From positions 5,210,001 through 5,270,000 of the forward strand of contig CM060734.1 of assembly GCA_030704615.1 (NCBI GenBank): 60,000 nucleotides of DNA, given 5' to 3'. This document shows, piece after piece, positions 42,229 through 53,595 of this stretch (position 1 is the stretch's first letter; each line of letters starts with the position of its first letter). The position numbers and the translations under genes are program-made. This DNA comes from Takakia lepidozioides (taxonomy: Eukaryota; Streptophyta; Takakiopsida; Takakiales; Takakiaceae). Under the pieces are notes generated by a model. That model searched no databases, was not told where the DNA came from, and saw nothing but the letters and a program-made list of their open reading frames with translations.

Positions 42229-44376
42229 GGGCTGGGGGTATCGGCATAGTTGGCAACGTGACAGGCGTGATATCGGCCTTCTTAGGACTCATATTTTTGA
42301 CGATAGGTTCCATCGGTAGCAGCTTGCGCTGTCTTGTTATCACTGCTTTAACAATTGGAGGTTCCCTATCTGAAGAAACATATCAAGTCGCTGGTTGCAT
42401 CTGCTCTGTGCCCATTTTGGCTTTCCCCTTAAGATCCGTTGGCATAATAGCTCTATCGAATAACAAGGTAGCCTCTTCGCAATTCTGTTCTTCAAAGCAA
42501 TCCTGCACCTGAAGCCAATTAACAGGTCAAGTTGAAGTAGAAGGCCCAAAAGAATGTGCAGGTCCTTCTGCAGATGTAACAACTCACCTGCTGAATCAAC
42601 TAGCCCCGAAAAATGGATGGCGCTGAAGCGCGCGACCTACACCCGGCCATTGGGGCAAGTGCGAGGGTATTAGATCCTGTGGGTGGTGGTGCCGATTGGG
42701 GTTGCTGATGTAAAGGAGCTTGTGGATATGGACTATTGCATTGCACCGCTGTATGTCCTTGGCCACCACAACAACCACATAATGGTATATAATCGACAGG
42801 GGCTTTGGGATAAGGACATTCATTGGCAATATGTCCGATCTCATGGCAACAATAGCAAACAGGATATTGACCATTCCTCAATCGCCGAGCAGGCGGACGA
42901 TAAGAAGAATTGGGCTATTGTGGATACATCTGCTGCTACTGGCCACCCCCATAGGTTTGGCCACAGGCACCCTGAGATGGTATTCCCCTCATTTGCTGTC
43001 AAGCATGCTGATTAGCCGGCTGATACCAGCTCTATGGCCCTCGGGTTGGTCTCCATGGTTGCTAACTCTGGGGAGGTTGATCAGACCATTGAACTGTTGT
43101 ATTCTGATTGGCAGGTGATGGGGTTAACCCAATCTGATTGACATCCCATCCAATTCTTTGGTTATTCTTGATTGGAGTCAATCCCATGGCCGATTGCAAA
43201 TGCCAACACTGTAATATCACATGTCCTGCCTTACCACAATAACCACATTTAGCACCAGCTCCATTAGTGGGATTGGTCACTGGGGCCAATGGGCACTCAT
43301 TGGCAAGATGCCCATGGACCTGACAATTAGAACACCACATATTGGTTCTCTGATTATTTGGCTTTGGCCTCCCCTCTCTCTTAGAGGCCAATTGTATGGA
43401 GAGTTCTTCCATCCGTTTTGTTAATGCAGCAATCTGTCCTTCTTGCGGGTCAATTACTACCCCAGTTGATAATTGGTTCTGTAGATACATTCCCACAGTA
43501 GACTGAGCTGGAGAGGGGAACATAGTCACTGGCACTGGCAATGCTTGTGGGGCCCAACTGAATAAGCATTGACATTAATGGTTTCCCATAGCTTTGCCCG
43601 ATTGATTGCCGCATGTAAATCTGCAGGAATACCTTCTTTAACAAAACGTTTCAGCTCTGCTGAGGACAACCCTTCTACAAATAGACCTATCTGCATATGG
43701 TTGGGAATGTTATGATTGTTCCATCGCCGAAGAATATCCTCTAGGCGACCTGCAAAAGAATCTACCGACTCGCCTGTCACCATATGGAGTTTTGTCAATT
43801 GCTCCCGTAGGCGATCGGTGAAACCCAAGGGTCGAAATGTGTGAGGAAAGCTGTCTTTAAGGAATTCCAATCGGGAAATGCTCCATGCTGCTGCCGATCA
43901 TACCATTGAAATGCTAACTCATGTAAAGTGGCAGGGAACATCGTCAACCAACAGAATTCCGTCCTGGCATTATTAGCAATACAAGCTGTCATAAATATAG
44001 CCAAATGGCGGTCGGGATCTGACCCTTGAAGCCCTGTAAACTATGGCATGGGTGATACATTGACGGTTCTAACATTGGGTCCTCCCACGTTCACCACCAC
44101 TGGGATTGATTGAAGAGCGGCCGTGATCAGTACAGTCGCCATTGGTGCTGGTACAATAGATGGTACAATAGGTAGTGCGGGGGGTGCAATAGGGGGCACG
44201 TTAGGTGGTGCCGATGCAGCTATCTGTGCGGCTAATAATGCACGTCGTGCTATTCGCACTGCCAATCGATCGGCCCTGGCCTTAGCCTGATGCTCCGCTC
44301 TCACGGGGATTCCTTCATTCCCCATAACCCCTTCTTCTTTATTGAGAAAACAAGGCGTAAATTGCAATAAGGACAT
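42229..44376 (-). pseudogene. Gypsy 3 Gag with four zinc knuckles
   Basis: On the minus strand from about 44376: an Ala/Pro-rich N-terminus (MGNEGIPVRAEHQAKARADR), TAG at 44041-44043, the capsid region (HLAIFMTACIANNARTEFCW, then WNSLKTAFLTHF), a frameshift near 43860, and LREQLTKLHMVTGESVDSFA. The nucleocapsid region follows with CSNCQVHGHLANEC, CGYCGKAGHVILQC, CYCCHEIGHIANEC and CGCCGGQGHTAVQC. Four CCHC knuckles in one Gag is unusual; one or two are typical. Further frame breaks occur before the sequence ends near 42229. Confidence 0.85.
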
Positions 44377-44503
44377 AGTTTCAAACCAGGTGGGGGAACC
44401 TTACTATTACGAATGACTTCCCCTGTCATCTCGTATTCCTTCAACAAAAAGTAGGTATCGTGAAAATTTATTAAATCATCACTATGGCAAACCGCATCGT
44501 CTT

Positions 44504-44521
44504 TCCCCGGCAACAGCGCCA
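44504..44521 (-). promoter_or_regulatory. Primer binding site of gypsy 3
   Basis: Minus strand TGGCGCTGTTGCCGGGGA, one base from the common TGGCGCCGTTGCCGGGGA of Athila/Tat elements (tRNA-Asp type). It lies five bases from the LTR. Confidence 0.85.
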
Positions 44522-44804
44522 AAAAGATGTAGAATAAAACTATAATCAACCCTAAAGAAAAGGATCGACCAGTCTAGAGTTCATTCGCTGGGGAAAGCAC
44601 TATACGACTGCAAAATAATGATGCTATACTACTCTATTTCTCCTCATTCTCTCTACAGAGAGTTTTCTACCACTACTTGCCTCAATCTAAAGCAATTCAG
44701 ACCCTTCCAGTTTCAATGATATTCCCTCCATCTTCTATTAACTCTATTCCATTAACTGAAATTAAATACCATTGTTCATCTAATTCTCTCCTCCAGTAAT
44801 CTGC

Positions 44805-44936
44805 CTGATACAGGGTCAATAGCTCTCGACACCATCCTTTATTCACAAGCCATAGATTGATTATCTATCTTCCCTACATCGCACTCTTTTAAAGATATAT
44901 ATCGACAGACTATTAGGTAATCCAGTAATTAATTCT
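44805..44936 (-). pseudogene. F-box-like fragment 3
   Basis: Minus strand: ELITGLPNSLSIYIFKRV, then after a small frame break WLVNKGWCRELLTLY. It has the F-box pattern LPxxLSxxIF...VxKxW. A start-like ATG (MENPIELITG) lies just before it. It aligns with the two other fragments, spaced 316 bp. Confidence 0.6.
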
Positions 44937-45124
44937 ATGGGGTTCTCCATTCCTTCTCCACACAACATCCTTGATTATGCTTCACCACCAATCTTGTTTC
45001 TTCAGTTCCTTCAAGGATTTTCCCTCACCAAAGGTATTGTTCCATTCTCTCATAAGTTCTGGATAGCCTTTAAAAAGGTCTATACCATGTCTGCAACCAA
45101 CTGTGCCTCCAATAACAACTCATG

Positions 45125-45252
45125 TATAGAATTGATAACTCCCTGTGCTAACCTCTATTGACTAATTGTAATAAAAATACTTCTTTATCGCTACAACAGA
45201 GCTTCTGAAAGATTATTATCGATAGATGATCTGGTAATCCGGTGATCAACTC
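45125..45252 (-). pseudogene. F-box-like fragment 2
   Basis: Minus strand: ELITGLPDHLSIIIFQKL, then LLQLVNRG, a TAG where tryptophan is expected, then HRELSILY. Part of the same triplication. Confidence 0.6.
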
Positions 45253-45414
45253 TGATAATTCTTTTATTCTCTCATCATTGCTCTCTGCCATACAAGTAGT
45301 TTTACTTCACTGTTATTCTCTTCCAATTAATCCAATCGAAGTCTTTCTATCTTCAAATCCTTAATCTGCTCCTTCATGAACTCTGGATAACCATCCAAAG
45401 GACAGCACCACATA

Positions 45415-45612
45415 TTAATCCACTTCTAATTGACGATGTTTATATAGAATTGATAATTCCTTTCTCCAGGCTTTACTCACACTTCCTATTCGAACTAACT
45501 CTGCCTCATTGCAGGATAAACTCTTAAATATCCGAATCGATATTTCTCTGGGTAAACCAGGAATTAATTCCCGCTCAGAATCTTTATCTTCTCCATTTGT
45601 GCACATTCTCAC
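45415..45612 (-). pseudogene. F-box-like fragment 1
   Basis: A 65-codon minus-strand frame, the best preserved of the three: ELIPGLPREISIRIFKSL followed by LVRIGSVSKAWRKELSILY. LIPGLP...VSKAWR is the typical start of plant F-box/Kelch proteins, which bring substrates to SCF ubiquitin ligases. About 90 bp past the motif, another frame reads DGYPEFMKEQIKDL, and a matching KGYPELMRE follows fragment 2, so the repeat unit is longer than the F-box. No Kelch repeat is present. Confidence 0.65.
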
Positions 45613-46194
45613 TCTCTCACATGATTATAATTCTTCAACCACTACATTCAGAATCAGATTCTCATTTCATTATTCCATAACCCAAAGTGAATTGAACTTC
45701 TTTTTTCTCCTTCTTCTCTTCTATTCATTCACAAACACAACATCACAAGAATGCAGTACTAATCTACCATTGAAGAATAACTCTATCTTCTAACTCCTAC
45801 TCACTCTACTCTGCTTTGCGCTACTCTCCGGTCATGGCTCTCTGGCTCAACTGACACCGTCTGCTTCACATGAACGTAATATATAGCAGAGTGTTCCAAC
45901 AACTTTAATAAACCGCTCAACCTCTTCTATCCATCCTCTATAATCATTCATCCATTTCTTCTATCATCCAGTCAAGGATAGACTATCGGCTGCATACAAA
46001 ATATCGAGGAACACTGCTCTATCGCAGCAATATCGATGATATCACAAAGTATATCAATAGAAAAATACATTAAAAAGTTTTAAAATCGTAGCTTCGCTAG
46101 TAATTCCTATTATTCTACACATCCATCACATGGTTTCTGACTAGCATGCTCCAAGGTGAAGATAGATTAGTGAGCATCCGTGGGACCCACTTGG

Positions 46195-47400
46195 CTAGTA
46201 AGGAAAGGATTTGGGACTGAGGGTCAATGACCCCAATCCACCATTTATCTTTTTCTGAGAGATCTGTGCCCAACTAACCAACGCCCTCCTCTTTGGGGTT
46301 GCAGGGGTGGCTCCCCATATGAAATTCCTGGTGAGTGCCTTAAGCTGATCCACAATCTCCGAGCCCGGGTGCCAGACCAAGGCGGAAAACCAAGAAAAAG
46401 CCAAGACTACTTGATGAGCTATGAGGGCTCTTCCTACCATTGAGAGGGAGGGCGAGCTCCAGTAACTCAGCTGTTTTTTAACATTGCAAACCACACCTTC
46501 ACAACGTTGTTCATCAGAAAGTCCGTGGCCGATAAGTTGCCCCAAAAGATTATGAGCCTGCCCCTCTTGAAGCCAAATAAGGCCCAGATTGTCCCCCCGC
46601 GGATCACAGTGAGAACAAGAAGCCTGCGGTCTGACCCTGGATTTTATTGCGACTGTCTTTCCCCAATTGACCTTTAGGCCAAAAGCAGAACAAAAGCAAT
46701 TGAGATCCTAGATGGCGGCACTTACATTGGAAGAAAGAGAGTTATCAATGAGAAGCACTGTGTCATCTGCATACATAGATGATTTGACACTAGCAGGAGG
46801 TGAAAGGGAGCGGGGTATCTTTAGTCCTTGAATATCTGTGTTATTGTGGAGCAAGTGGCCAAGTGCATCTGCCGCCAGGGAGCCAAGGGGCACCCCTGCC
46901 TCACTGACCTATGCAACGGGAAGGAGGTAGAGAGAACACCATTGACCAAGACCTTGCTTGATCCCGAGGAAAGCAGGATGCAAACCCAGGAGAGGAAGGC
47001 CCCAGCAAAGCCTAACTTAGACATGACCCCCAGCAGGAAGGACCAATCTACATTATCAAACGCTTTTTCAAAATCAAGATAAGGGCAAGCGGTTGATCGT
47101 CCTCATAGGCATGGTGCAAGGCCTCAATCGCCAAGAGAATATTGTCGAGGATTAGCCTATTTTTCATGAAGCCTGTCTGCTCAGGTTGCACTAGTCTATG
47201 GAGATAGGGCTGAAGCCTCAGTGCCAAGGCTTTAGCGATAATCTTATAAGAAATGTTATTGGTCTGTAATTAGTAATCAAATCTCGGTCACCTTTCTTAA
47301 AAATAAGAGCAATGACACCTTGGGACATCTGCAAGGGCATGATACCCTTGGCCAAGATGTCATTGGCCATAAGAAGAAAATCTCCCCCTAAGTGCTCCCA
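46195..47400 (-). pseudogene. LINE ORF2 reverse transcriptase, decayed
   Basis: Minus-strand RT motifs spread over several frames: ILAKGIMPLQMSQGVIALIF, PEQTGFMKNRLILDNILLAI, LNGVLSTSFPLHRSVRQGCPLAP-type text, and the catalytic YADD at 46762-46773 (MYADDTVLLIDNSL). Then comes the region after RT with SYWSSPSLSMVGRALIAHQV and LTRNFIWGATPATPKRRALV, typical of plant L1 elements. At least four frame breaks or stops are present. Confidence 0.88.
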
Positions 47401-47864
47401 AAGGGACTTGAAAAATTCAATGGGAGACCATCTAAGCCCGGCGATTTCAAGTAAGTGAGAGCCTCCATGGCTTCCATTAGTTCCATCGAGGTGAAGGGGG
47501 CCAAAAGCGCCTCTCTATCCTGATCATCAAGAATGGCAGGGACAGAATCCAACACCCTAGCAAAACTAGTGGTAGATGACACAGTGATAGTAGGAGGGGA
47601 AAAAAGGTTAGCTAAAGGAGCCAAAGAAGGAGATATTAAAATAAATGTACCTCCTCTAGAGTCTATAATTGTCGGATTCCACCAAGCCGATGCGGAAGGC
47701 CAAAGCGATTGCCCTAAGGAAGCGTTTTTTCTACAATCCAACTTATGCTCTTGAAGGAAGATTATACAATCTGAAGAAACAAGAGAGGAAGCCCATAATC
47801 TAACCCTAGATTGCTTAGGCACGGGTGCCTCGGAGCCAATGCCCCTGATATTCCAAGAGATCAT
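47388..47864 (-). pseudogene. LINE ORF2 start: endonuclease fused to RT by deletion
   Basis: This minus-strand frame starts MISWNIRGIGSEAPVPKQ, the N-terminus of the APE-like endonuclease that nicks the target. It continues through DCIIFLQEHKLD and GGTFILISPSL, and near 47575 passes directly into RT N-terminal text (FARVLDSVPAILDDQDREAL, LKSPGLDGLP). The rest of the endonuclease, including its catalytic His region, and the linker are missing, yet the frame is kept. Confidence 0.82.
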
Positions 47865-47879
47865 TTTTCAGCTCATGGT

Positions 47880-49030
47880 GGGATGACTGCATAGCCCGTG
47901 ATATGATCATGATTTGACGGCTATAAGGGGGTGACCTCAAGTCTCAATCGGGGTTGAGCAGGAAGCATAGAAGGAACCCATTTGTATCTAGAGGGGGCCG
48001 GAACTCTTGAACACTCTCGAACAGCTTAAAGCAGGCAGGGAGACTACAAAACTTGAAGAGTTAGCAATCAAAACCCATCCTGAGCCGGGGGTTGCTCCCT
48101 CATGGAAAAGCGGCAAAAGGAGTGAGCTAGAGCTCACCGGAGGAGGGGAGGGGATGGCTAGGTCCGGGGGTGCCAGGCAAAATGACGAGTTGTCCGCTTC
48201 TAGGATTGGGATGATCGCCAAATTGTCGAAAGCCAAGGGCCTTTCAGAGTTGCGAGAGTACTTCAGCGAAGAGCGCAGCACGTCCACCAACATCATGCTT
48301 GCTGCGTAGGTCGCCACCATGAAGGGACGACCCGTCTCTCCTCCAAGCTCCAGAGGAACAGAAGGCCCCAAAATCCATTTAAGGCCTGGGTCACGGCCTG
48401 CTTGAGAGAGGAAACATCAGAAAGTCTCATAATTGGTATGACTGGAACATAAGTCAGTTTCCTATTAGAAACCGACTGATGAAGATGAGAGCCAAAGAAC
48501 ATTGTTGAGTCAGAGGAAAGAGAACAGTGGGGGAGGGAAGAAGAGAAAAGCTCCCTTATTTTATTGAGGATGAGCTCCAGCTCCTTGCCCGGTGTGAGAG
48601 CCAGTACATCCTTCCTGGAGATCCAGGTGGAAGCGAACCTGTTGCTGCTTGAGAGGAGAATGGACGGGGAGCCCTCGGGGCAACCGAAGATGATTGGCAA
48701 AATGTTGATCGCGACAGATTGCACCCCCGAAGAGAGAGAGGCCTCTGGGAGGCTGAGGTCCGCAAAAGATTTCAGTTGAAGGCAAAAGGATGCCAGACTC
48801 TGAGTCCCGTCTTGCTCTGGGGCCTCTTACATGGCACGTTGAACATAGTGGCCGAGTCTCAAAGCGAACCAAAATCATTTCGATGGCCAACCATCCGTTG
48901 AGCCATCCGAATGAATTTTCGATTGATCTGATATTTAGTCCGGGACCTGTGAGAGGGTGTCTGGAACGTGCTGGCAAAGTTTGGAAGCTAACAAAAATGA
49001 TTTGGATGGGCAACCATCCGTTCACCCGTT
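47880..49030 (-). pseudogene. LINE ORF1, C-terminal part
   Basis: Minus-strand frames 48724-48293 (IIFGCPEGSPSILLSSSNRF, LTPGKELELILNKIREL) and 48371-47988 precede ORF2, where the variable C-terminus of ORF1 should be. There is no strong domain. Its upstream part repeats a short unit twice (NGWLPIQIIFVSFQT and NGWLAIEMILVRFET), and similar DNA stands at 59790-59960. Confidence 0.55.
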
Positions 49031-49039
49031 GAATGTATT

Positions 49040-49530
49040 CTGGGGCTTTGCATGATGCATGTCTTGGGGTAATTACAAATGGTAAAGAATGAGGCTGCAA
49101 TATGCTTTGTCATGCCCAAGAGGGTTATTTGGTTGCATGCTGGGAATTTGCCCAAACTGTAGGCTGGTCCATCAAAGATGTTTGTGTGTACATATCTTGA
49201 ATCTGTAATATGGCAGGTTGTTCTTAGTTGCCCAAGATGCCTTGCATGATGCATGTCTTGGGGTAATACTGATAAGGTAGGCTGCAAATTATTTTGTCAT
49301 ACCCAAGATGTTTGCTTGAAGGGCATGTCTTGAATCTGTAATATTGTAGGTTGGCTTCACATACACAAGATGTTTTGCTCTAGAATGCATGTCTTTTTGT
49401 AATTATGATGTCAGGAAAGGGTATGACAGGCTGCAGCAATCTGATTTTTCAGTACACAAGATGTTTGCTTATATGCTTGTCTTGTTGTCATGACCTGTAC
49501 ATAAACAAACCCCGCCCTCCCACCCTGTTT
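49040..49530 (+). repeat. U-family leader repeats, copy before unit 1
   Basis: Degenerate tandem about 60-bp text with CCCAAGATGTTTGCTTGAAG, GCATGTCTTGAATCTGTAAT and TAGGCTGG. Bases 49290-49530 match 54405-54640 at roughly nine in ten positions by eye. Confidence 0.7.
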
Positions 49531-51020
49531 TATCATGAATGATTGGGTGAAATCAATTGGGAAGTCATGACTAGAATGGAAGTGTTAGATGGTGCCGTGT
49601 TTATGGGCTGTTTATGTCTTTAATTGACAATGACCCTAGTAGGGTCTTGTCCATGTCTTGACATGACATGAATATCTTCCCACTCTCTCCCTCTCTCTTT
49701 TTAAGTTTTCTGCCCCCTCTCTCCCTCTCTTGTTTGTTTTGTTTTTTAAGCAGCACAAAAGATAGGGAGAGAGAGGGAGAGAGAGAGAGAGGGAGAGATC
49801 AGGAAACCAAAAATAAATAAATAAATGCCCCCCCCCCCACCTTCTTTTTTCTTCTTTGTTGCCCCCTCTCTCCCTCTCTCTCCCTCTCTCTCCCTCTGGA
49901 CACTGGGCTTATGAAATTGTTGTCCAGACTTCCATCCTTGAGGAAATTGAAAAAAAATTGCAAAATTGGGTTGCAGGGAATTTTGGATGTTCCTTGTCCA
50001 ATTTTTATTTTTTTTAACTATATATTTTTAGTGAAATATTTCTTCACTAAAAAACCTGTGAAACTCCCGTCAGTTTCTACTTTTTCAATCCAACCTGGAT
50101 GAAAAAAGAACTTCATCTGACAGGACCTAAATACAGGGCAAGACAGTTTTTTTTATAAAAAATCCCCCATGGTTTTCATCTAACCTAGATGAAATACGGA
50201 CTACATCCGTTGAAATGCAAGACAGGATGCAAGCACGATGTCTTTCATCTTCCACGAATGAGAAACGGACAACGTCCGTCGGACGGATAGACTGGCAGAT
50301 GTTTTTCATCCTGAGAAGGATGGATGACGGGCCAGGCAGGGGAAAACCCTGCGCAACCCTAATGTCTTTCTTTTTGCGCTACGAGAGCGCGCGCGATGGC
50401 GGCTTGTGAGGAGCGATGGTGCTCGTGCTGCAGATACCTTGAGCTGCCAATCGTTGAGTGTTTATGGCTCCTGTGAGCGACGCATGGGCGAGCTCTTTAA
50501 GGCGATGGTGGTGGCTTAGTGATGAGGGAAGATTCCCTGTCTCAGTTGTCTGTTTTTTTGCTGCACAAGGGAACCGCGGCAGTGATGGCGGAGGCACCAC
50601 CTGCATGCCTAAGACGTTTCCCTAGTAGCCCTCCTCTGGATCTTTGATGAATGGCGGCACAAGGAAGTCTCTCTCCCTCCCTTTATAAACCCTACCTGTT
50701 GAAACCAAGCTTTTTTTTTCTTGTGCTTGGCAAGATCTTGCTTTGGTTAAGGTAGCAGTGCTGTGGTGCTGGCAGAGTCCTCCCTGCACGGTTAGGCTTG
50801 TGGAGAGATGGCGACTCTCCCCCAAACAGTAAAAAAGGTTTTTTTTCTGTTGATTTTGCTTCCTTGTTTCCTTTGGCATTCTCTGCGCTTAGATTGAAGT
50901 GTATTTGACCTCGATAGCAAGTGTGGAAGCCTGCTACTCACCTCGTGCATCCTCACTAACTCACAATGCGTTGTGGTTGTTTTTGGGACGGGCACATGTG
51001 AGGGCTTCCACTTAATATTC
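49500..51020 (+). repeat. U-family unit 1
   Basis: Head CCCGCCCTCCCACCCTG, GTTAGATGGTGCC (49583), TGACAATGACCC, polypurine/polypyrimidine foldback (49760-49900), hairpin motifs such as TTCATCTAACCTAGATGAA (50175-50193), GCGCGATGGCGGC (50391) and tail CTGCTACTCACCTCGTGCAT (50930). It encodes nothing recognisable. The order matches the units at 30320, 52090 and 54600. Confidence 0.78.
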
Positions 51021-52089
51021 TGATGTCTAGGTGCTGCTGGATGCCAAGTGGGATTGCAGAGCAGGGGAAGGAATCGTTTGCCAGGGACTCATCCTAAAAT
51101 GTTGAAAAACTAAACTACTCTATGGTTTTTCTTGATCCTGCCTCTTTCCTTCCTTGATTTTTTTAAGAACAAGTGTATTGCTTTCTACGATGGGCTAGTT
51201 CGGCCCAGCCAGTGGAAAGACTCTGTTATGATGTGACAGCCGGGTTTATGATGGCTTGTGTGAGAGACACACATCTGTTTTCCAGGCCCTAGTTTGCTTT
51301 GCTTACCTTATGGTAGTTGGAAACAAATTGAGAGGCTGTAAGGAATTGTTTGATGCAGCTACTCGGGTACCTCTGTTTAAAAGGCCCATGTTATGTTCCA
51401 ACCCAGATGGCTTTGATTAGCTAGATGCTTAGGCCAGGGTATGGTGAAGTTTCCGCCTGTGGCTATTCGGCTGACACTGAAATATGGCAGTAATATAAAT
51501 GGTAACTGGTTTTTGAGGCAGCCAGGGTGGTCAAGTGGAAATACCCCCTGGACATGGTGTAATGGCATGGTCAAATGTGGAATGATGTGAAGGGTGTATT
51601 GACAGTACCACATACTGTCACATGATGTGTATGCAGTCCTTTATATTTACCTTGCTTTGTCATGAGCTTTGATTTTCAGTGGTAGCAAGAAATAAAGGTA
51701 TAGGGGTGTTCTGGAAAACTTACCAGACATATCCTCCTGTGGGGGCAAGCTATACTGCACACCGATCTAAACAAATACTGGCAAGGCAAGGTATTTAAAT
51801 CTGTGATATCCAAATGTTCGTTTCTTTTTTAAGAAAACCCTCCATGACACCCATGGGGTTTTAGTAAGTATGCTTGGATTACAGCTTGCAGACAATAAAT
51901 CTGTATGACTATGTGACTTGCACCACATCAAGGCCAAAATATGGCCAAGTACCCGCCATCCCACCCAAATCTATGTAAGTGTATCATGATCTTGACTGGT
52001 GGTCAATCAGCATCAGTGGCATACTCTCTGGATTATGAATCATACTGACATGAACACATTACTGTGCATAGATGTAATTCTGGATTTTC
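51021..52089. other. Spacer between U units 1 and 2
   Basis: 1.07 kb without gene. Its position corresponds to the leader repeats of other units, but similarity is low; scattered phrases such as GATTTTCAGTGG and CTTGACTGG hint at a much decayed leader. Confidence 0.4.
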
Positions 52090-53595
52090 TAAGCTTGATG
52101 ATTGATGGATGGTGCCACTGTTAAGTGGCTGATATGTCTATTTATTCTTTCATGACAACGACCCTAGGGGTCCTGTCTTTGTCTTGATATGACAAAAAGT
52201 ATCTTCCCTCTCTCTTTTTAACTTTTCTGCCCCCTCTCTTTTTTTATTTTTTTATTTTTATTTTTTAAAAAGCAGCACAAAAGAGAGGGAGAGATCAGGA
52301 AACCGGTAAATAAATAAATTAAAAAAAAGAAAAAAAAAAGAAAAAAGGTGGGGGGGGGTGGGAAGTGACTAAGCTGCTGCTGCTCAGTCAGTCCGCCCCC
52401 ACTTTTTTTTTTTTTTTCTTTGTTGCTCCCTCTCTCCCTCTCTCTCCCTCTCTCCTGGGAACCGACAGGTTGTTATCAGTGTTGATTTCCTGTTTTTTCA
52501 CCCATACCGAATGAAGTTTTAACAGAGTTTCATCCATCCTCTATCGGTTTTTCATCCATACCAGATGAACCACCAGGATGGACATTGAATTACCGTTAAG
52601 ATGGTTTTTTGGTTTTTTCATTCCTCTTTTATTGACTCTCATCCATACCGGATGAGTCACCAAGGAATGAAAAATTACCTCTATGAGGGTTGCCAACAAC
52701 ATCCTGTTTTTCATCCATACCGGTTGAAAAACTACCAGGATAATAATTTTTCATTCCTCTTTCATTGACTCTTTTTTATCCATACCGGGTGGTCTGGTGA
52801 GGAATGATGAATTACCTAGGAGGAGGTAAACCGCTGCCACGGATGATATTCCCTACTTTTCATCCTGACAAGTGATTTGTTTATGGATGATGACCTGGAA
52901 TTGATCTTAACTACCCCTAATTATGATTAATTACGGGGTGAAACCCTAATTCCTACCCTAAAACCTATTTTTAACTCTGCTACGGATGAAATCCGTCAGG
53001 ATAGAAAGGTGTTTTTTACTGTTTTTCATCCACGAATGAAAAATCGGGCTAAAAAACCCTATGTTGTCTCTCCCGCTGTCAAAAGCACGAGATGTGCTTC
53101 TGCGCGGCGAGAGTGTTATGGCGGACGTGCTTTGGTGGCTGCCCCTTTTGTGGTGTCGTACCCGTGTTGGGCGAGCGCCTGGGGATGCGCGACGGCGGCT
53201 CCTTATCTCTCTAGCAGCGGGAAACACTGCTGTGAATGCAGTGACATCTTCCCTCCTCTGGCTTTTAATTTTAGCAGTGGCATTTGTGCTGGGAAGTCTC
53301 TCTCCCTCCCTTCTATCGCCTTGCGAGTTTGCCTGCTTTGCTTCATTGCTCATGTGCTTTGTGGAGGCGACTTGCCGCGGGTGGTGATGGCGCATAACCC
53401 TCTTCCCCAAACTTAAGGTGCTTTTGGAGTTTAGGGATCCTTGTGTTCTTATCTTCTTCTCTTGCTTTTGAGATTCTTAGTTGACATCGATGACAAGTGT
53501 GAGGGTCTATGATTCACCTGGGGTTCCACAATCCTCACTAATCCGTTGATTTTGTGGGGGCTTGTGATGGGACCAGGTGAGGATCCTCACTTACT
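52090..53595 (+). repeat. U-family unit 2
   Basis: GGATGGTGCCACTG (52107), TGACAACGACCC, foldback at about 52270-52460 with an imperfect stem at 52347-52402, at least five CATCCATACC(G/A)GATGA-type motifs between 52495 and 52790, a GATGGCGG-like part near 53175, and tail at 53490-53595. The head lies 2.52 kb after that of unit 1. Confidence 0.75.
52495..52800 (+). repeat. Cluster of CATCC-ATACC-GGATG hairpin motifs
   Basis: Repeats of TTCATCCATACCGGATGAA and variants, each able to fold as a 5-7 bp stem with a 5-base loop. Related motifs are in all U copies (for example near 27043, 31583 and 50175). Confidence 0.7.

Larger units (their letters stand above)
42229..46119 (-). mobile_element. 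Athila-like gypsy element 3, truncated (LTR plus gag)
   Basis: On the minus strand: an LTR (46119 to 44527), a primer site, and a gag gene that stops where protease should begin, near 42229. No reverse transcriptase, integrase or second LTR is present. The primer site and 1.6-kb LTR fit the Athila/Tat branch. The truncation junction abuts the LINE RNase H fragment. Confidence 0.8.
44527..46119 (-). repeat. LTR of gypsy 3 (1593 bp)
   Basis: Its ends are the perfect 10-bp inverted repeat TGTAGAATAA and TTATTCTACA, and the primer site follows on the minus strand. Only one copy lies in the window, so the limits rest on these two signals. It contains three F-box-like fragments. Confidence 0.75.
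46130..49030 (-). mobile_element. L1-type LINE, 5'-truncated and internally deleted
   Basis: Minus strand: the end of ORF1 (49030 to about 47880), then ORF2 with the start of the endonuclease, a fused reverse transcriptase and a decayed C-terminal part. The segment 48860-49030 matches the inverse of 59790-59960, which lies behind ORF1 of the LINE at the window end, so both belong to one family. No poly(A) tail or target duplication was found. Confidence 0.82.

Noticed and set aside
45415-45612. Functional F-box gene
   Set aside because: No start-to-stop gene structure, no substrate-binding repeats, and the two sister copies carry stops; treated as captured fragments.
52495-52800. Telomere-like or centromeric satellite
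   Set aside because: CATCC motifs are scattered hairpins in a longer unit, not a plain head-to-tail telomere repeat.
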